A stretch of 23,392 nt of DNA, taken from NCBI GenBank assembly GCA_018623995.1, contig JAAZUV010000006.1, positions 1 to 23,392 of the forward strand, in the 5' to 3' direction. The notes under the pieces are model-generated. The model was not told where the DNA came from. It saw only the letters and a list, made by a program, of their open reading frames with translations, and searched no databases. Shown in pieces: positions 1 to 7,361 of the stretch. The translations under genes were made by a program, and so were the position numbers. Position 1 is the stretch's first letter, and every line of letters starts with the position of its first letter. The stretch comes from Methanobacteriota archaeon (GTDB lineage Archaea > Thermoplasmatota > Poseidoniia > Poseidoniales > Poseidoniaceae).

Positions 1-708
1 CCTCGACTTGCTTTGACCGCTGCTGAGTACCTCGCTTTCGAACACGACTATCACGTTCTCGTTATCTACACGGACATGACCAACTACTGTGACGCACTTC
101 GACAAATCGGTGCTGCACGTGAAGAAGTTCCTGGACGACGTGGTTACCCTGGTTACATGTACACGGACCTTGCTATGCTCTACGAGCGTGCTGGAATTGT
201 CAAGGGCAAGAAGGGATCGATTACACAGTTCCCAATTCTGACCATGCCTGGTGACGATATTACGCACCCAATTCCTGACTTGTCGGGATACATTACCGAA
301 GGACAGATTGTTATCTCCCGTGAACTTCACCAGCAAGGTATCTATCCGCCGATCAACGTTCTTCCATCCCTCTCTCGATTGATGGGTTCCTGTATCGGTG
401 CTGAAACCACACGTGAGGACCACAAGTCTGTTTCTGACCAGATGTATGCTGCATACGCACAAGGTCGTGAACTTCGTGGACTTGTTGCGATTGTCGGTGA
501 GGATGCATTGAACGAGCGTGACAAGCAACTGCTTGACTTCTCTGGTGTCTTTGAAGACCGTTTCCTGCGTCAGTCCCGTGACGAGGACCGTTCCATCGAT
601 GAGACGCTTGATCTCTGCTGGGAATTGATGTCATCGATTGACACCAAGTATCTCGTTCGTCTTGACCAAAAGTGGATTGAGAAGTATCATCCTGACAACA
701 AGGCTTGA
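1..708 (+). CDS. atpB: A/V-type ATP synthase subunit B, C-terminal half (5' partial)
   Basis: This is the non-catalytic regulatory B subunit of the archaeal A1Ao ATP synthase, which alternates with subunit A in the cytoplasmic A1 head. The reading frame is already open at base 1 (P-R-L-A-L-T-A-A-E-Y), so the N-terminal half with the first part of the nucleotide-binding domain lies outside the window; about 235 residues of a usual 460 or so remain. Hallmarks are TDMTNYC, the GRRGYPGYMYTDLA stretch, PGDDITHPIPDLSGYITEGQI, and the C-terminal helical domain around LPSLSRLM. There is no catalytic P-loop here, as expected for this half of the protein. It is followed after 16 bases by atpD on the same strand, the usual B-D order of archaeal atp operons. 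Codon use (CGT, CTT, AAG, GTT) is that of a highly expressed gene. Identification is very secure. Confidence 0.97.
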   Translation, partial: PRLALTAAEYLAFEHDYHVLVIYTDMTNYCDALRQIGAAREEVPGRRGYPGYMYTDLAMLYERAGIVKGKKGSITQFPILTMPGDDITHPIPDLSGYITEGQIVISRELHQQGIYPPINVLPSLSRLMGSCIGAETTREDHKSVSDQMYAAYAQGRELRGLVAIVGEDALNERDKQLLDFSGVFEDRFLRQSRDEDRSIDETLDLCWELMSSIDTKYLVRLDQKWIEKYHPDNKA

Positions 709-713
709 ATTCT

Positions 714-719
714 GAGGTG
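714..719 (+). promoter_or_regulatory. Shine-Dalgarno GAGGTG of atpD
   Basis: GAGGTG lies 5 bases before the atpD ATG. It is complementary to CACCUC at the 3' end of archaeal 16S rRNA. The same hexamer with similar spacing recurs before scpA, the propeller-like gene, the PIN gene and dph2, so it is a useful guide to start sites in this genome. Confidence 0.75.
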
Positions 720-724
720 AAACC

Positions 725-1342
725 ATGGCGCTTGACATCAAACCAACCCGTAGTGAGTTGATCAAACTCAAGGGTCGCATCAAGCAAACCAAGAACGGTT
801 ACAAGCTTCTCAAGATGAAGCGTGACGGTCTGTTCCATGAGTTCCGACAACTTCTCGCTGAAATGATTGAAGCAAAGCGTGAGATTACCGAAGCGTTCCG
901 CCTTGCTAAGCAACGAATCGATCTTGCAAACGCCATCGAAGGTGGACTTGCAGTCCGTGCTGCTGCCATTGCAAACAGTGCACATCCAGAGGTTGAAGTT
1001 GAACGACGAAACATCATGGGTGTCGTTGTTCCAAGCGTTAGCGGAACCAACCTCAAATCGACGTTCGCCGAGCGCGGTGTTGGTTTCATCGGTTCATCAC
1101 CATACATCGATGAAGCGAGCGACAGTTTCAGTGAATTGATTGAGAAGATTGTCAAAGCTGCTGAAATGGAAGCGACACTGAAGCGACTCTTGGAAGAAAT
1201 CGAAGCGACCAAGCGTCGTGTCAATGCTCTTGAGTTCAAGGTCATTCCAGAACTCGAAGAGGCGAAAGTCTTCATTCAACTTCGACTTGAAGAAATGGAA
1301 CGTGAAGAGACCTTCCGCCTTAAGCGATTCAAGAACAAGTGA
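725..1342 (+). CDS. atpD: A/V-type ATP synthase subunit D
   Basis: Subunit D forms the central rotor stalk of the A1Ao ATP synthase, a long antiparallel coiled coil that turns inside the A3B3 head. The 205-residue length is normal for the family. The start motif IKPTRSELIKLKGRIK followed by a long helix (KNGYKLLKMKRDGL) is diagnostic, as is the C-terminal helix with TKRRVNALEFKVIP. The middle segment (about residues 95-130) is the variable globular part. The ATG is chosen because GAGGTG sits 5 bases upstream and the family motif begins just after it. It lies 16 bases after atpB and is evidently in the same operon. No further atp subunit follows, so this appears to be the operon end. Confidence 0.97.
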   Translation: MALDIKPTRSELIKLKGRIKQTKNGYKLLKMKRDGLFHEFRQLLAEMIEAKREITEAFRLAKQRIDLANAIEGGLAVRAAAIANSAHPEVEVERRNIMGVVVPSVSGTNLKSTFAERGVGFIGSSPYIDEASDSFSELIEKIVKAAEMEATLKRLLEEIEATKRRVNALEFKVIPELEEAKVFIQLRLEEMEREETFRLKRFKNK

Positions 1343-1419
1343 GTCTCCCTGCTGCTCTGTAAAAAGGGCATGATTGATGTGGGAGTGGTGAACAGAACAC
1401 TCTAGGGGGCCTGTCTTAC

Positions 1420-3888
1420 ATGTCTGATTTGGAAGATGCACAATTGGCTCCAATCTCCGTCCATAAGGATGCATGGAACCAGAAAGATCTCCTCGAAGGT
1501 ATCGTTCGAAGATACGTTATCGTTCGTTCGCATGTTGGTGGATTATGGCCAACGTGGGAAATTGAATCCGACCAACTTGATGAGAATTTTATCGAATTGA
1601 ATGCATATCTTGAGCGTCTTGGTTGGATGGCTCGTTTACGTCGAGGTGATGTAATTCAGTTGACCACACTCCCACTCCCTCATCGCCAATTTCCAGGGTC
1701 ACGAATCCACTTGTACATGTGGACGGCTTCCATCATCACATTGCTTCTCTCAGCCGTCCGATGGATGGACAGTGGTCGCCCGGAGGGTGGTTGGTTTACA
1801 GAATCGGTCTATCTTGATGGATTGGTAGGATTTGCACTACCGATTCTTGGAACACTCCTCTTAGCATCCTTTGTTCAAACAAGAGTATCGGCAAAATTCG
1901 GCGTCCGCAGTGGCCATATCTTACCGATTCCAGATCCTTCAGTCCTCTTGTGGTTGTTTTCTGGTTTGTCAACTTCCTATTTCATTTGGCCATTTGGTAT
2001 CTTCTTCATTCCAACCTTGCCTCGCATGGACGCACGTCCTTGGCCGGATCGGGCCTCATTGGCATGGACTTCCGTGTCGGTTCCGATTGTAATGCTGCTT
2101 TCAGGATTCGTGTTTTGGTCACTCGGGCTGCTGTTGACATCCGATCCGTACATGCTGTCAAGCGAACCGTATCGTGCGAATCCACCGTTCCTCATTGAAC
2201 TCATCAGTTCAGGGTTTGATGTCTCATTCTCTAACACGCTCGATTGGGGGCATCCGTTCTTCTTCGCTGCTGGATTCCTTACACTGGTCGGTTGGCTCTT
2301 GATGCTCCCGATTCCTACCTTCCCTGGCGGGCGACTCCTTGTTGCTCGTATGGGGATTCATGAGGCTCGAAGTACAGGAACGCAAATCCTCATGTTCATG
2401 CTTATCATCACGGCAGCGTTCTTCATTTTCGACGCTTTCAATGGATTCACCATTTGGATTCCGGTCTTGTCTGTTCTCATTCCACTTCTGATGTTCATGG
2501 GTGGAGACCCTCGAATACCCGTCCTCATCGACGGTGATCGCTCCTTGTCCGAAGACAACCATCGTCGACTCGGGATTGTCCTTTTTGTTGCAATATTGTT
2601 CGCTATTCCTGCTCAGTTCCCAGTTGAACCAGTGAATCGATGGGATGCAGAGGCAAACTACTCGATTTCCGTGGATGAATTCGCTGGGCTTACCGATGTA
2701 TGGAATGCATCAATTGCAATCGAGCTCACGAATCCATCCATGCAAGACCGTTCATACAACGTGTCTGGTGGAATCGTCGGTAACGCTCTTTGGTCGTCCG
2801 ATTTTTCGTGTGGAAATGACCACTGTGAAGGCGTGTTGCAGCCAGGTGAATCGTTGGAATTCGTCTTTACAATGCAACACGAGAATGTTTCCCATCAACC
2901 CACTTCGATTGATTATGAACTGAGTATTGTCTTTGATGGATCTGATGCATTCGTCGAATCTGGAACAATCCATCCACTTCTCAACGCATCTGTTGCCGCA
3001 GAGTGGCATTATGTACGTGCTGACGATGGCGTACTCGCTTGTGTCGACGTCTACATCGAAGAAGATTTCACAACAAACATTTCCTTCCCTGATTTGGACG
3101 ATGAATGGTTGCCATTCCTTTGGCTCGATGGACAAGCTGGACTTACCCAAGCATTGTCCTCAGAAGACACAGTTGTTTGCTTAAACGGGGTCGATCAAGC
3201 CCTTCCTTTCCAAGTACAATCACTTCTTCAATCGGTCAACATCGGCAAGTTGTCGTTCGTGGTAGGTTTTGACGCAACGTGGCCGCACATCGTATCTGCA
3301 TCGGACAATGGATGGCTGATCGATGGAACGCATGGATGGAGCACTCCATTTGAACAGGGAGGCACATTGTATCAAGAGAATGCATCATCATGCCCAGATG
3401 ATGGATTTTTGACAGCACCTCCTCAATCGAACGACAACAACTGGTCCTGGGATTTGAGCATCAGACCGAAACACAGGATTCCTTCTATCGAAGGAAATGA
3501 AAGTCTCCATCTGAAGTTGCCCGCAGATACCTATGTTTATTGCAACCAAGAAGACGGTCTTGCATCCAAATTCACGGTCCAAGAAGGCCCTGATTTGATT
3601 CTGTATCAGAACAACCAAACGCATCGCCTTTGGGATAAGCCAATGTCATCTGAAACATCGCAACTGGAGATTGCCCTCTACAACAGCAATGATTTGGACA
3701 TCGTTTTGCGTCACGACGCATTTGGTGATGTTGCTTGGGATCTGACTACGTTGCCGAGTTCCCTCTCCAGTGGTTGGAACAATTTCACACTTGACGTTCC
3801 TGATGCTATGTTCAACACTTACCAGTTCACGCACCAAGACGGAGCTATTCTGGTCACATTTGGAGCCTACATGGAGGCTCAGTCTTGA
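1420..3888 (+). CDS. Site-2 protease-like (M50) membrane protein lacking catalytic residues, with large extracytoplasmic C-terminal region
   Basis: 822 residues. An N-terminal soluble domain (about 20-85) precedes a multi-helix membrane core (about 98-400), then a 410-residue, Asn/Ser/Thr-rich, probably extracytoplasmic region with many N-x-S/T sites. By eye the core follows the archaeal M50/site-2 protease plan: a GTLLLA...AKFGV...LPIPDP segment where HExxH should be, then PWPDRASLAWTSVSVP (compare the family's PIPDRKAL..GVAGP), then HPFFFAAGFLTLVGWLLMLPIPTFPGGR (compare HP...N-LLPxxxLDGG). The metal ligands are missing: HExxH reads SFVQT (150-154), and the Asn and Asp of NxxPxxxxDG read Leu294 and Pro302. 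This suggests a pseudoprotease, perhaps a membrane substrate-binding protein. The last bases overlap the start of the ketopantoate reductase (TTGA), so the two are probably co-translated. Function is not known; family assignment is fairly confident, loss of catalysis is read directly. Confidence 0.72.
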   Translation: MSDLEDAQLAPISVHKDAWNQKDLLEGIVRRYVIVRSHVGGLWPTWEIESDQLDENFIELNAYLERLGWMARLRRGDVIQLTTLPLPHRQFPGSRIHLYMWTASIITLLLSAVRWMDSGRPEGGWFTESVYLDGLVGFALPILGTLLLASFVQTRVSAKFGVRSGHILPIPDPSVLLWLFSGLSTSYFIWPFGIFFIPTLPRMDARPWPDRASLAWTSVSVPIVMLLSGFVFWSLGLLLTSDPYMLSSEPYRANPPFLIELISSGFDVSFSNTLDWGHPFFFAAGFLTLVGWLLMLPIPTFPGGRLLVARMGIHEARSTGTQILMFMLIITAAFFIFDAFNGFTIWIPVLSVLIPLLMFMGGDPRIPVLIDGDRSLSEDNHRRLGIVLFVAILFAIPAQFPVEPVNRWDAEANYSISVDEFAGLTDVWNASIAIELTNPSMQDRSYNVSGGIVGNALWSSDFSCGNDHCEGVLQPGESLEFVFTMQHENVSHQPTSIDYELSIVFDGSDAFVESGTIHPLLNASVAAEWHYVRADDGVLACVDVYIEEDFTTNISFPDLDDEWLPFLWLDGQAGLTQALSSEDTVVCLNGVDQALPFQVQSLLQSVNIGKLSFVVGFDATWPHIVSASDNGWLIDGTHGWSTPFEQGGTLYQENASSCPDDGFLTAPPQSNDNNWSWDLSIRPKHRIPSIEGNESLHLKLPADTYVYCNQEDGLASKFTVQEGPDLILYQNNQTHRLWDKPMSSETSQLEIALYNSNDLDIVLRHDAFGDVAWDLTTLPSSLSSGWNNFTLDVPDAMFNTYQFTHQDGAILVTFGAYMEAQS

Positions 3889-4811
3889 GAATCGGCATCG
3901 TTGGTGTTGGTTCCATCGGCTCATTAATTGCAGGACGTTTGGCTTCGACATCCTGCGATTTGCTTCTCTACGGGCGAGGGCTTCATGCTGCTCACCTTAC
4001 AGTCGAAGGGCTTACTATTTCGGGTATCAAAGAATCTTCAATACCAGCACAGCAGTGGGAAATTCTTCTCGAAGAACAGGCCTTACCAGAATCGGTTGAA
4101 TCATCTTGTGATGTTGTTTTGATGACTGGTAAAACCACTGCCTTTGAGCAGCATCTTGCTGTAGCAAAACATTTGCTTCGTATCGATGGCATCGTTTGTT
4201 CCCTTGCTAATGGGCTTGGTCATGAAGAACGATTGGTTCAGACATTTGGAGCACATCGCGTCTTTGCCGCGACGACAACACATGGGGCTTATCGTCCTGA
4301 GCCAGGACACGTTTGCTGGGCAGGCCTTGGACAGGTCACCATTGGACCGTTCATGCATCATCATACTGAACAATCGGTTGAAGGACTCATGCAACTCTTC
4401 GGTGAAGCAGGCCTTCAACCACAATGGGAAGCGGATGGACGCGTCCTGCTTTGGAACAAAATGCTCCTCAATATTGCGATCAATCCGATTGCAGGATTGC
4501 TTGGAAAAGAAAACGGTGCGCTACTTGAACCAATGTTGTTTGAATCTGCTGTAAGTGTCATGCTTGAAGGTGCAATGATTGCACGTGCAGAAGGCGTACG
4601 TCTTGCTGACGATGACATTCTCATCGAACAGTTACGTACTGTCCTCGAGGCAACACGTGGCAATCGTTGTTCCATGTTGCAAGACATTCGCTCAGGACGT
4701 GAAACTGAAATCAACGCTCTCAATGGAGAAATTTGCCGTCGTGGTGAAATGGTTGGCCTTCAAACGCCCTTGAACCATGCTCTTGCATCCATCATTGAAC
4801 ATCTTCGTTGA
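3885..4811 (+). CDS. panE: 2-dehydropantoate 2-reductase (ketopantoate reductase)
   Basis: Cytoplasmic enzyme reducing 2-dehydropantoate to (R)-pantoate with NADPH, a step toward coenzyme A. The 308 residues match the ApbA/PanE family throughout: N-terminal Rossmann fold with GVGSIG (7-12), Lys83 in the KTTAFEQ stretch, Asn109 in the ANGLG loop, then the helical C-terminal domain with WNKMLLNIAINP (Lys192, the likely catalytic lysine) and SMLQDIRSGRETEINALNG (Glu275 at the conserved substrate-binding position). The start is TTG, sharing four bases with the stop of the preceding gene (TTGA); no upstream alternative is possible without losing the Rossmann strand, and no ATG is available before the glycine motif. 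The 3' end overlaps the convergent nadB by 20 bases. All key residues seem present, so it should be active. Confidence 0.94.
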   Translation: MRIGIVGVGSIGSLIAGRLASTSCDLLLYGRGLHAAHLTVEGLTISGIKESSIPAQQWEILLEEQALPESVESSCDVVLMTGKTTAFEQHLAVAKHLLRIDGIVCSLANGLGHEERLVQTFGAHRVFAATTTHGAYRPEPGHVCWAGLGQVTIGPFMHHHTEQSVEGLMQLFGEAGLQPQWEADGRVLLWNKMLLNIAINPIAGLLGKENGALLEPMLFESAVSVMLEGAMIARAEGVRLADDDILIEQLRTVLEATRGNRCSMLQDIRSGRETEINALNGEICRRGEMVGLQTPLNHALASIIEHLR

Positions 4812-6408
4812 GATCTTTGTTGAAGTGCAATCCTCTGTTTTCGTCTCGACGTTCCGCATCTTCTGCAACAAGAATTCCGACCAGAATCATATTTCTCAAT
4901 TCGACGATTTCACGTGTCGGAAGACTCGATTTCCAAATGACATCGATTTCTTTTTCGAGCAATTGCAAGCGACGTATCGCCCGTTGCAATCGAGCAAATC
5001 GTCTCGATACGCCTACTTCGAATCGCATTGTTTGGTTCAGTGCAGCACGATCGTGAGCGACTGGACCATGTTCCTGCAATTCACCTAATCCATCGGAGCG
5101 CCAGTTTGGAGGCGAGAATTCAATCTCGGAAATTCCATTCTCGATGAGATGTGCTGAACATCGGTGAGCAAACACTACGGCCTCCAAGAGACTGTTTGAG
5201 GCGAGTCGATTCGCACCGTGCATGCCCGTACACGCCACTTCACCAATGGCGAACAATCCTGGAATGGGTTGCCTTGATTCTGCCAGCAATGCCGAACCAA
5301 CATCGTCCACTTCGATGCCTCCTACGATGTAATGCGCTGCTGGTGAAACAGGTAGTGGGTCGATTCCGAGCATGAGTCCGTCCTTACCCAATCGTTCTGC
5401 AATCATTGGAAATCGCTCGTTAAGACGTTGGGTCTCCAAATGTTCAGTGACGAGATAGACGTGTGAGAATCCTGTTTCTGCACAGCGTTGATCGATGGCT
5501 CTTGCTACGACGTCTCGTGTCGCCATTGAGCCGAGAGATGAGGCTTGCAGAGTAAACGAAAACGATGCAGGGTCTTCTTGACCACTTGCTTTCCATGAAC
5601 GATATCCCTCTTGGTCGAGTAAGACTGCGCCCTCTCCTCTTAATGCTTCAGTGATCAAAAAAGGACGCTCTCCTTCAACGACGAGTGCTGTAGGATGGAA
5701 CTGTACAAAGGCCATGTTGATGATGGAGGCCCCTGTTCTATAGGCCATGGCAATACCGTCGCCTGTTGACACGGATGGATTTGTTGTCTTCTCCCAAAGC
5801 TGCCCAGCTCCACCAGTTGCAAGAATGACGGCATCTCCAACGATGGTCATGACTTGATTCGTATCTTGATCGAGTGCCCAAACTCCACAAACGCCCTTAC
5901 TCGGTGATTTGTGTTGTCGTTGAATGAGGTCGATTGCAAGCGTGTTCGGGCGCATTGTGATTCGGTCGTGTTCTCGTGCAGCCGTTGTAAGCGCTCGTTC
6001 AATCTCTTTCCCAGTTGCGTCTTTTGCATGCAAGATGCGTCTTGAGGAATGGCCGCCTTCTTGTGCCAGTTGGAACGCTCCATCCTTGTTTCGCTCAAAC
6101 TCAACACCGATGGAAAGCAAATCCAAGATTCGTTCACCTGCTTCTTCAACAACCATGCGAACAACCCCCTCGTCGCACAAGCCATCACCTGCATCGAGCG
6201 TATCTTTGATGTGACCGTCGATTTCTTGCAAATCGGTTTTGTCAAGAATCGCCGCAATACCTCCCTGTGCCCAATTGGTCGAGGAATCCTTTGGTCGCTG
6301 CTTGGTAATGATCTCAACTTCAAAACCTTCGTTTGCAAGACGTAAGGCTGCAAAGAGTCCAGCAATGCCTGTACCAATGATGAGTACACGAGGCATGTTT
6401 GAGCCCAT
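4792..6408 (-). CDS. nadB: L-aspartate oxidase
   Basis: FAD-dependent enzyme that oxidises L-aspartate to iminoaspartate, the first step of de novo NAD synthesis; quinolinate synthase (NadA), its partner, is not in the window. The 538-residue length is normal. The FAD-binding GTGIAG is at residues 12-17, followed by the family stretches TNWAQGGIAA, EGGHSSRRILHA, EALRGEGAVLLD and CTGMHGANRLASNSLLEA, the last specific to NadB and fumarate reductase-type flavoproteins. The C-terminal three-helix domain is complete, ending in EDAERRDENRGLHF. Aspartate oxidase is preferred over succinate dehydrogenase or fumarate reductase flavoprotein because of overall length and that C-terminal signature. The start could be this ATG or the in-frame ATG four codons on; neither has a Shine-Dalgarno. 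It is divergent from the 6480 gene and overlaps panE tail to tail by 20 bases. Confidence 0.95.
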   Translation of the reverse strand: MGSNMPRVLIIGTGIAGLFAALRLANEGFEVEIITKQRPKDSSTNWAQGGIAAILDKTDLQEIDGHIKDTLDAGDGLCDEGVVRMVVEEAGERILDLLSIGVEFERNKDGAFQLAQEGGHSSRRILHAKDATGKEIERALTTAAREHDRITMRPNTLAIDLIQRQHKSPSKGVCGVWALDQDTNQVMTIVGDAVILATGGAGQLWEKTTNPSVSTGDGIAMAYRTGASIINMAFVQFHPTALVVEGERPFLITEALRGEGAVLLDQEGYRSWKASGQEDPASFSFTLQASSLGSMATRDVVARAIDQRCAETGFSHVYLVTEHLETQRLNERFPMIAERLGKDGLMLGIDPLPVSPAAHYIVGGIEVDDVGSALLAESRQPIPGLFAIGEVACTGMHGANRLASNSLLEAVVFAHRCSAHLIENGISEIEFSPPNWRSDGLGELQEHGPVAHDRAALNQTMRFEVGVSRRFARLQRAIRRLQLLEKEIDVIWKSSLPTREIVELRNMILVGILVAEDAERRDENRGLHFNKDLNEDVQ

Positions 6409-6479
6409 AGGTTCGCTGTTCTTGATGACATCGGTTGTTGCAGCGATAGGGCTATGTGTCTCGGATTCTAGGAATTACC

Positions 6480-7238
6480 ATGTTGCGGAAGCTCATCGGC
6501 TTGCTGGGCCTTGCAACGATTGTATTCGTCATCGCTAATGTCCATTTTGGAATTGTGGCAGAGAACGTTGTCGAAGGAGCTGGCTCGTCTCGGTTGGATG
6601 TTCTTCGACTCGCCGATCCTGGTTGTACGATTCCTGAAATGGAGAAAGAGATTCAGGAAACTGGGACCGCTTTTTGCTTGAGTGAGAAAGGCACTTGGGG
6701 TACAGCAGATATTCTTCTCCTGTTCTGGGGTATTCTGATTGTTACCGCAGGGCGATTCAGGATGCCTTCCGATCCGCGTCTCGCAAAGCGAATACGACGA
6801 GTGATGTTCATCTCTGGTGTCGTCTTGTTTGGACTCGCGATTCTTGATCGCCTCCAGTGGCTACCAACATCCGCGAATTCTGAAAGCATCGCTGATGTCA
6901 TCCCGTTGCCGTTTGATCCATGGATGGTACAGATTCTTTTTGCAGTGGTAGGGGCCCTCTTGATTCGAGGTCCGAAATACGAACTCTCTGAGTTCGAAGA
7001 AAACTATCAGCGTTTGGAACACAGTCGTGAAAAAGAGCGTCGAGTCCAAGAAGTGTTCAATGAGAAAGCACGCTCAATGTCAGCTTCGAGGGAAGGACTC
7101 GCTCGTCGCAGTCGCCTGCTCGATCGTGATGCTCATCTGGTGCCTTTCCGAACACGCAATTCACCCAAAGTCCGAGCAACCTGTCCATTCTGCAAAGGTG
7201 GCGGTTGCAAAGAGTGTCGAATGAGCGGTGTTGTTTGA
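6480..7238 (+). CDS. Uncharacterised four-helix membrane protein with C-terminal CxxCx4CxxC zinc knuckle
   Basis: I do not recognise this family. From the ATG it has 252 residues: a first hydrophobic helix (about 5-27), a short exposed loop, three further helices (around GTADILLLFWGILIV, VMFISGVVLFGLAIL and MVQILFAVVGALLI), then a charged, probably helical cytoplasmic stretch of about 75 residues and a very C-terminal Cys4 motif, CPFCKGGGCKEC, with cysteines near 235, 238, 243 and 246. This looks like a zinc ribbon or knuckle. The ATG is chosen over an in-frame GTG at 6456, which would add eight residues before the hydrophobic helix; neither has a good ribosome binding site. It is divergent from nadB and precedes smc by 123 bases, with a T-run in between, so it is probably a single-gene unit. 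Confidence 0.7.
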   Translation: MLRKLIGLLGLATIVFVIANVHFGIVAENVVEGAGSSRLDVLRLADPGCTIPEMEKEIQETGTAFCLSEKGTWGTADILLLFWGILIVTAGRFRMPSDPRLAKRIRRVMFISGVVLFGLAILDRLQWLPTSANSESIADVIPLPFDPWMVQILFAVVGALLIRGPKYELSEFEENYQRLEHSREKERRVQEVFNEKARSMSASREGLARRSRLLDRDAHLVPFRTRNSPKVRATCPFCKGGGCKECRMSGVV

Positions 7239-7250
7239 TTAAATCGGCGG

Positions 7251-7258
7251 TATTTTTC
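7251..7258 (+). terminator. Possible T-run terminator after the zinc-knuckle membrane protein gene
   Basis: TATTTTTC lies 13 bases after the stop codon of the upstream gene. Archaeal RNA polymerase can terminate at short T-runs without a hairpin. Only five T's are present, so this is a weak call. Confidence 0.3.
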
Positions 7259-7298
7259 GACCTCAAAAACGAGATGCTCCGACGCATAATCAACCGAT

Positions 7299-7350
7299 TG
7301 TTTAAATGTCCTCGATGTACGGTGTTTGACCTAAGGTCAATTTGGCCAAA
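7299..7350 (+). promoter_or_regulatory. Putative smc promoter (TTTAAATG box) with two adjacent palindromes
   Basis: A TATA-like GTTTAAATG at about 7300-7308 is followed by the perfect inverted repeat TTGACC-TAA-GGTCAA (7326-7340), directly abutting a second palindrome TTTGGCCAAA (7341-7350). The smc ATG is 11 bases further on. If transcription starts about 25 bases after the TATA centre, near 7330, the palindromes cover the start site and leader. They could be operators for a dimeric regulator or form a hairpin in the mRNA. The palindromes are read directly; the regulatory role is inferred. Confidence 0.45.
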
Positions 7351-7361
7351 AGGGGATTGGG

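Noticed and set aside
353..985. A 210-codon minus-strand open frame across the atpB-atpD junction
   Set aside because: It is antisense to two securely identified genes, has a Cys/His/Ser-rich composition typical of antisense reading, and has no start signal.
5847..6431. A 194-codon minus-strand open frame overlapping the nadB start in another frame
   Set aside because: nadB is certain in its own frame; this is a shadow frame with no recognisable motif.
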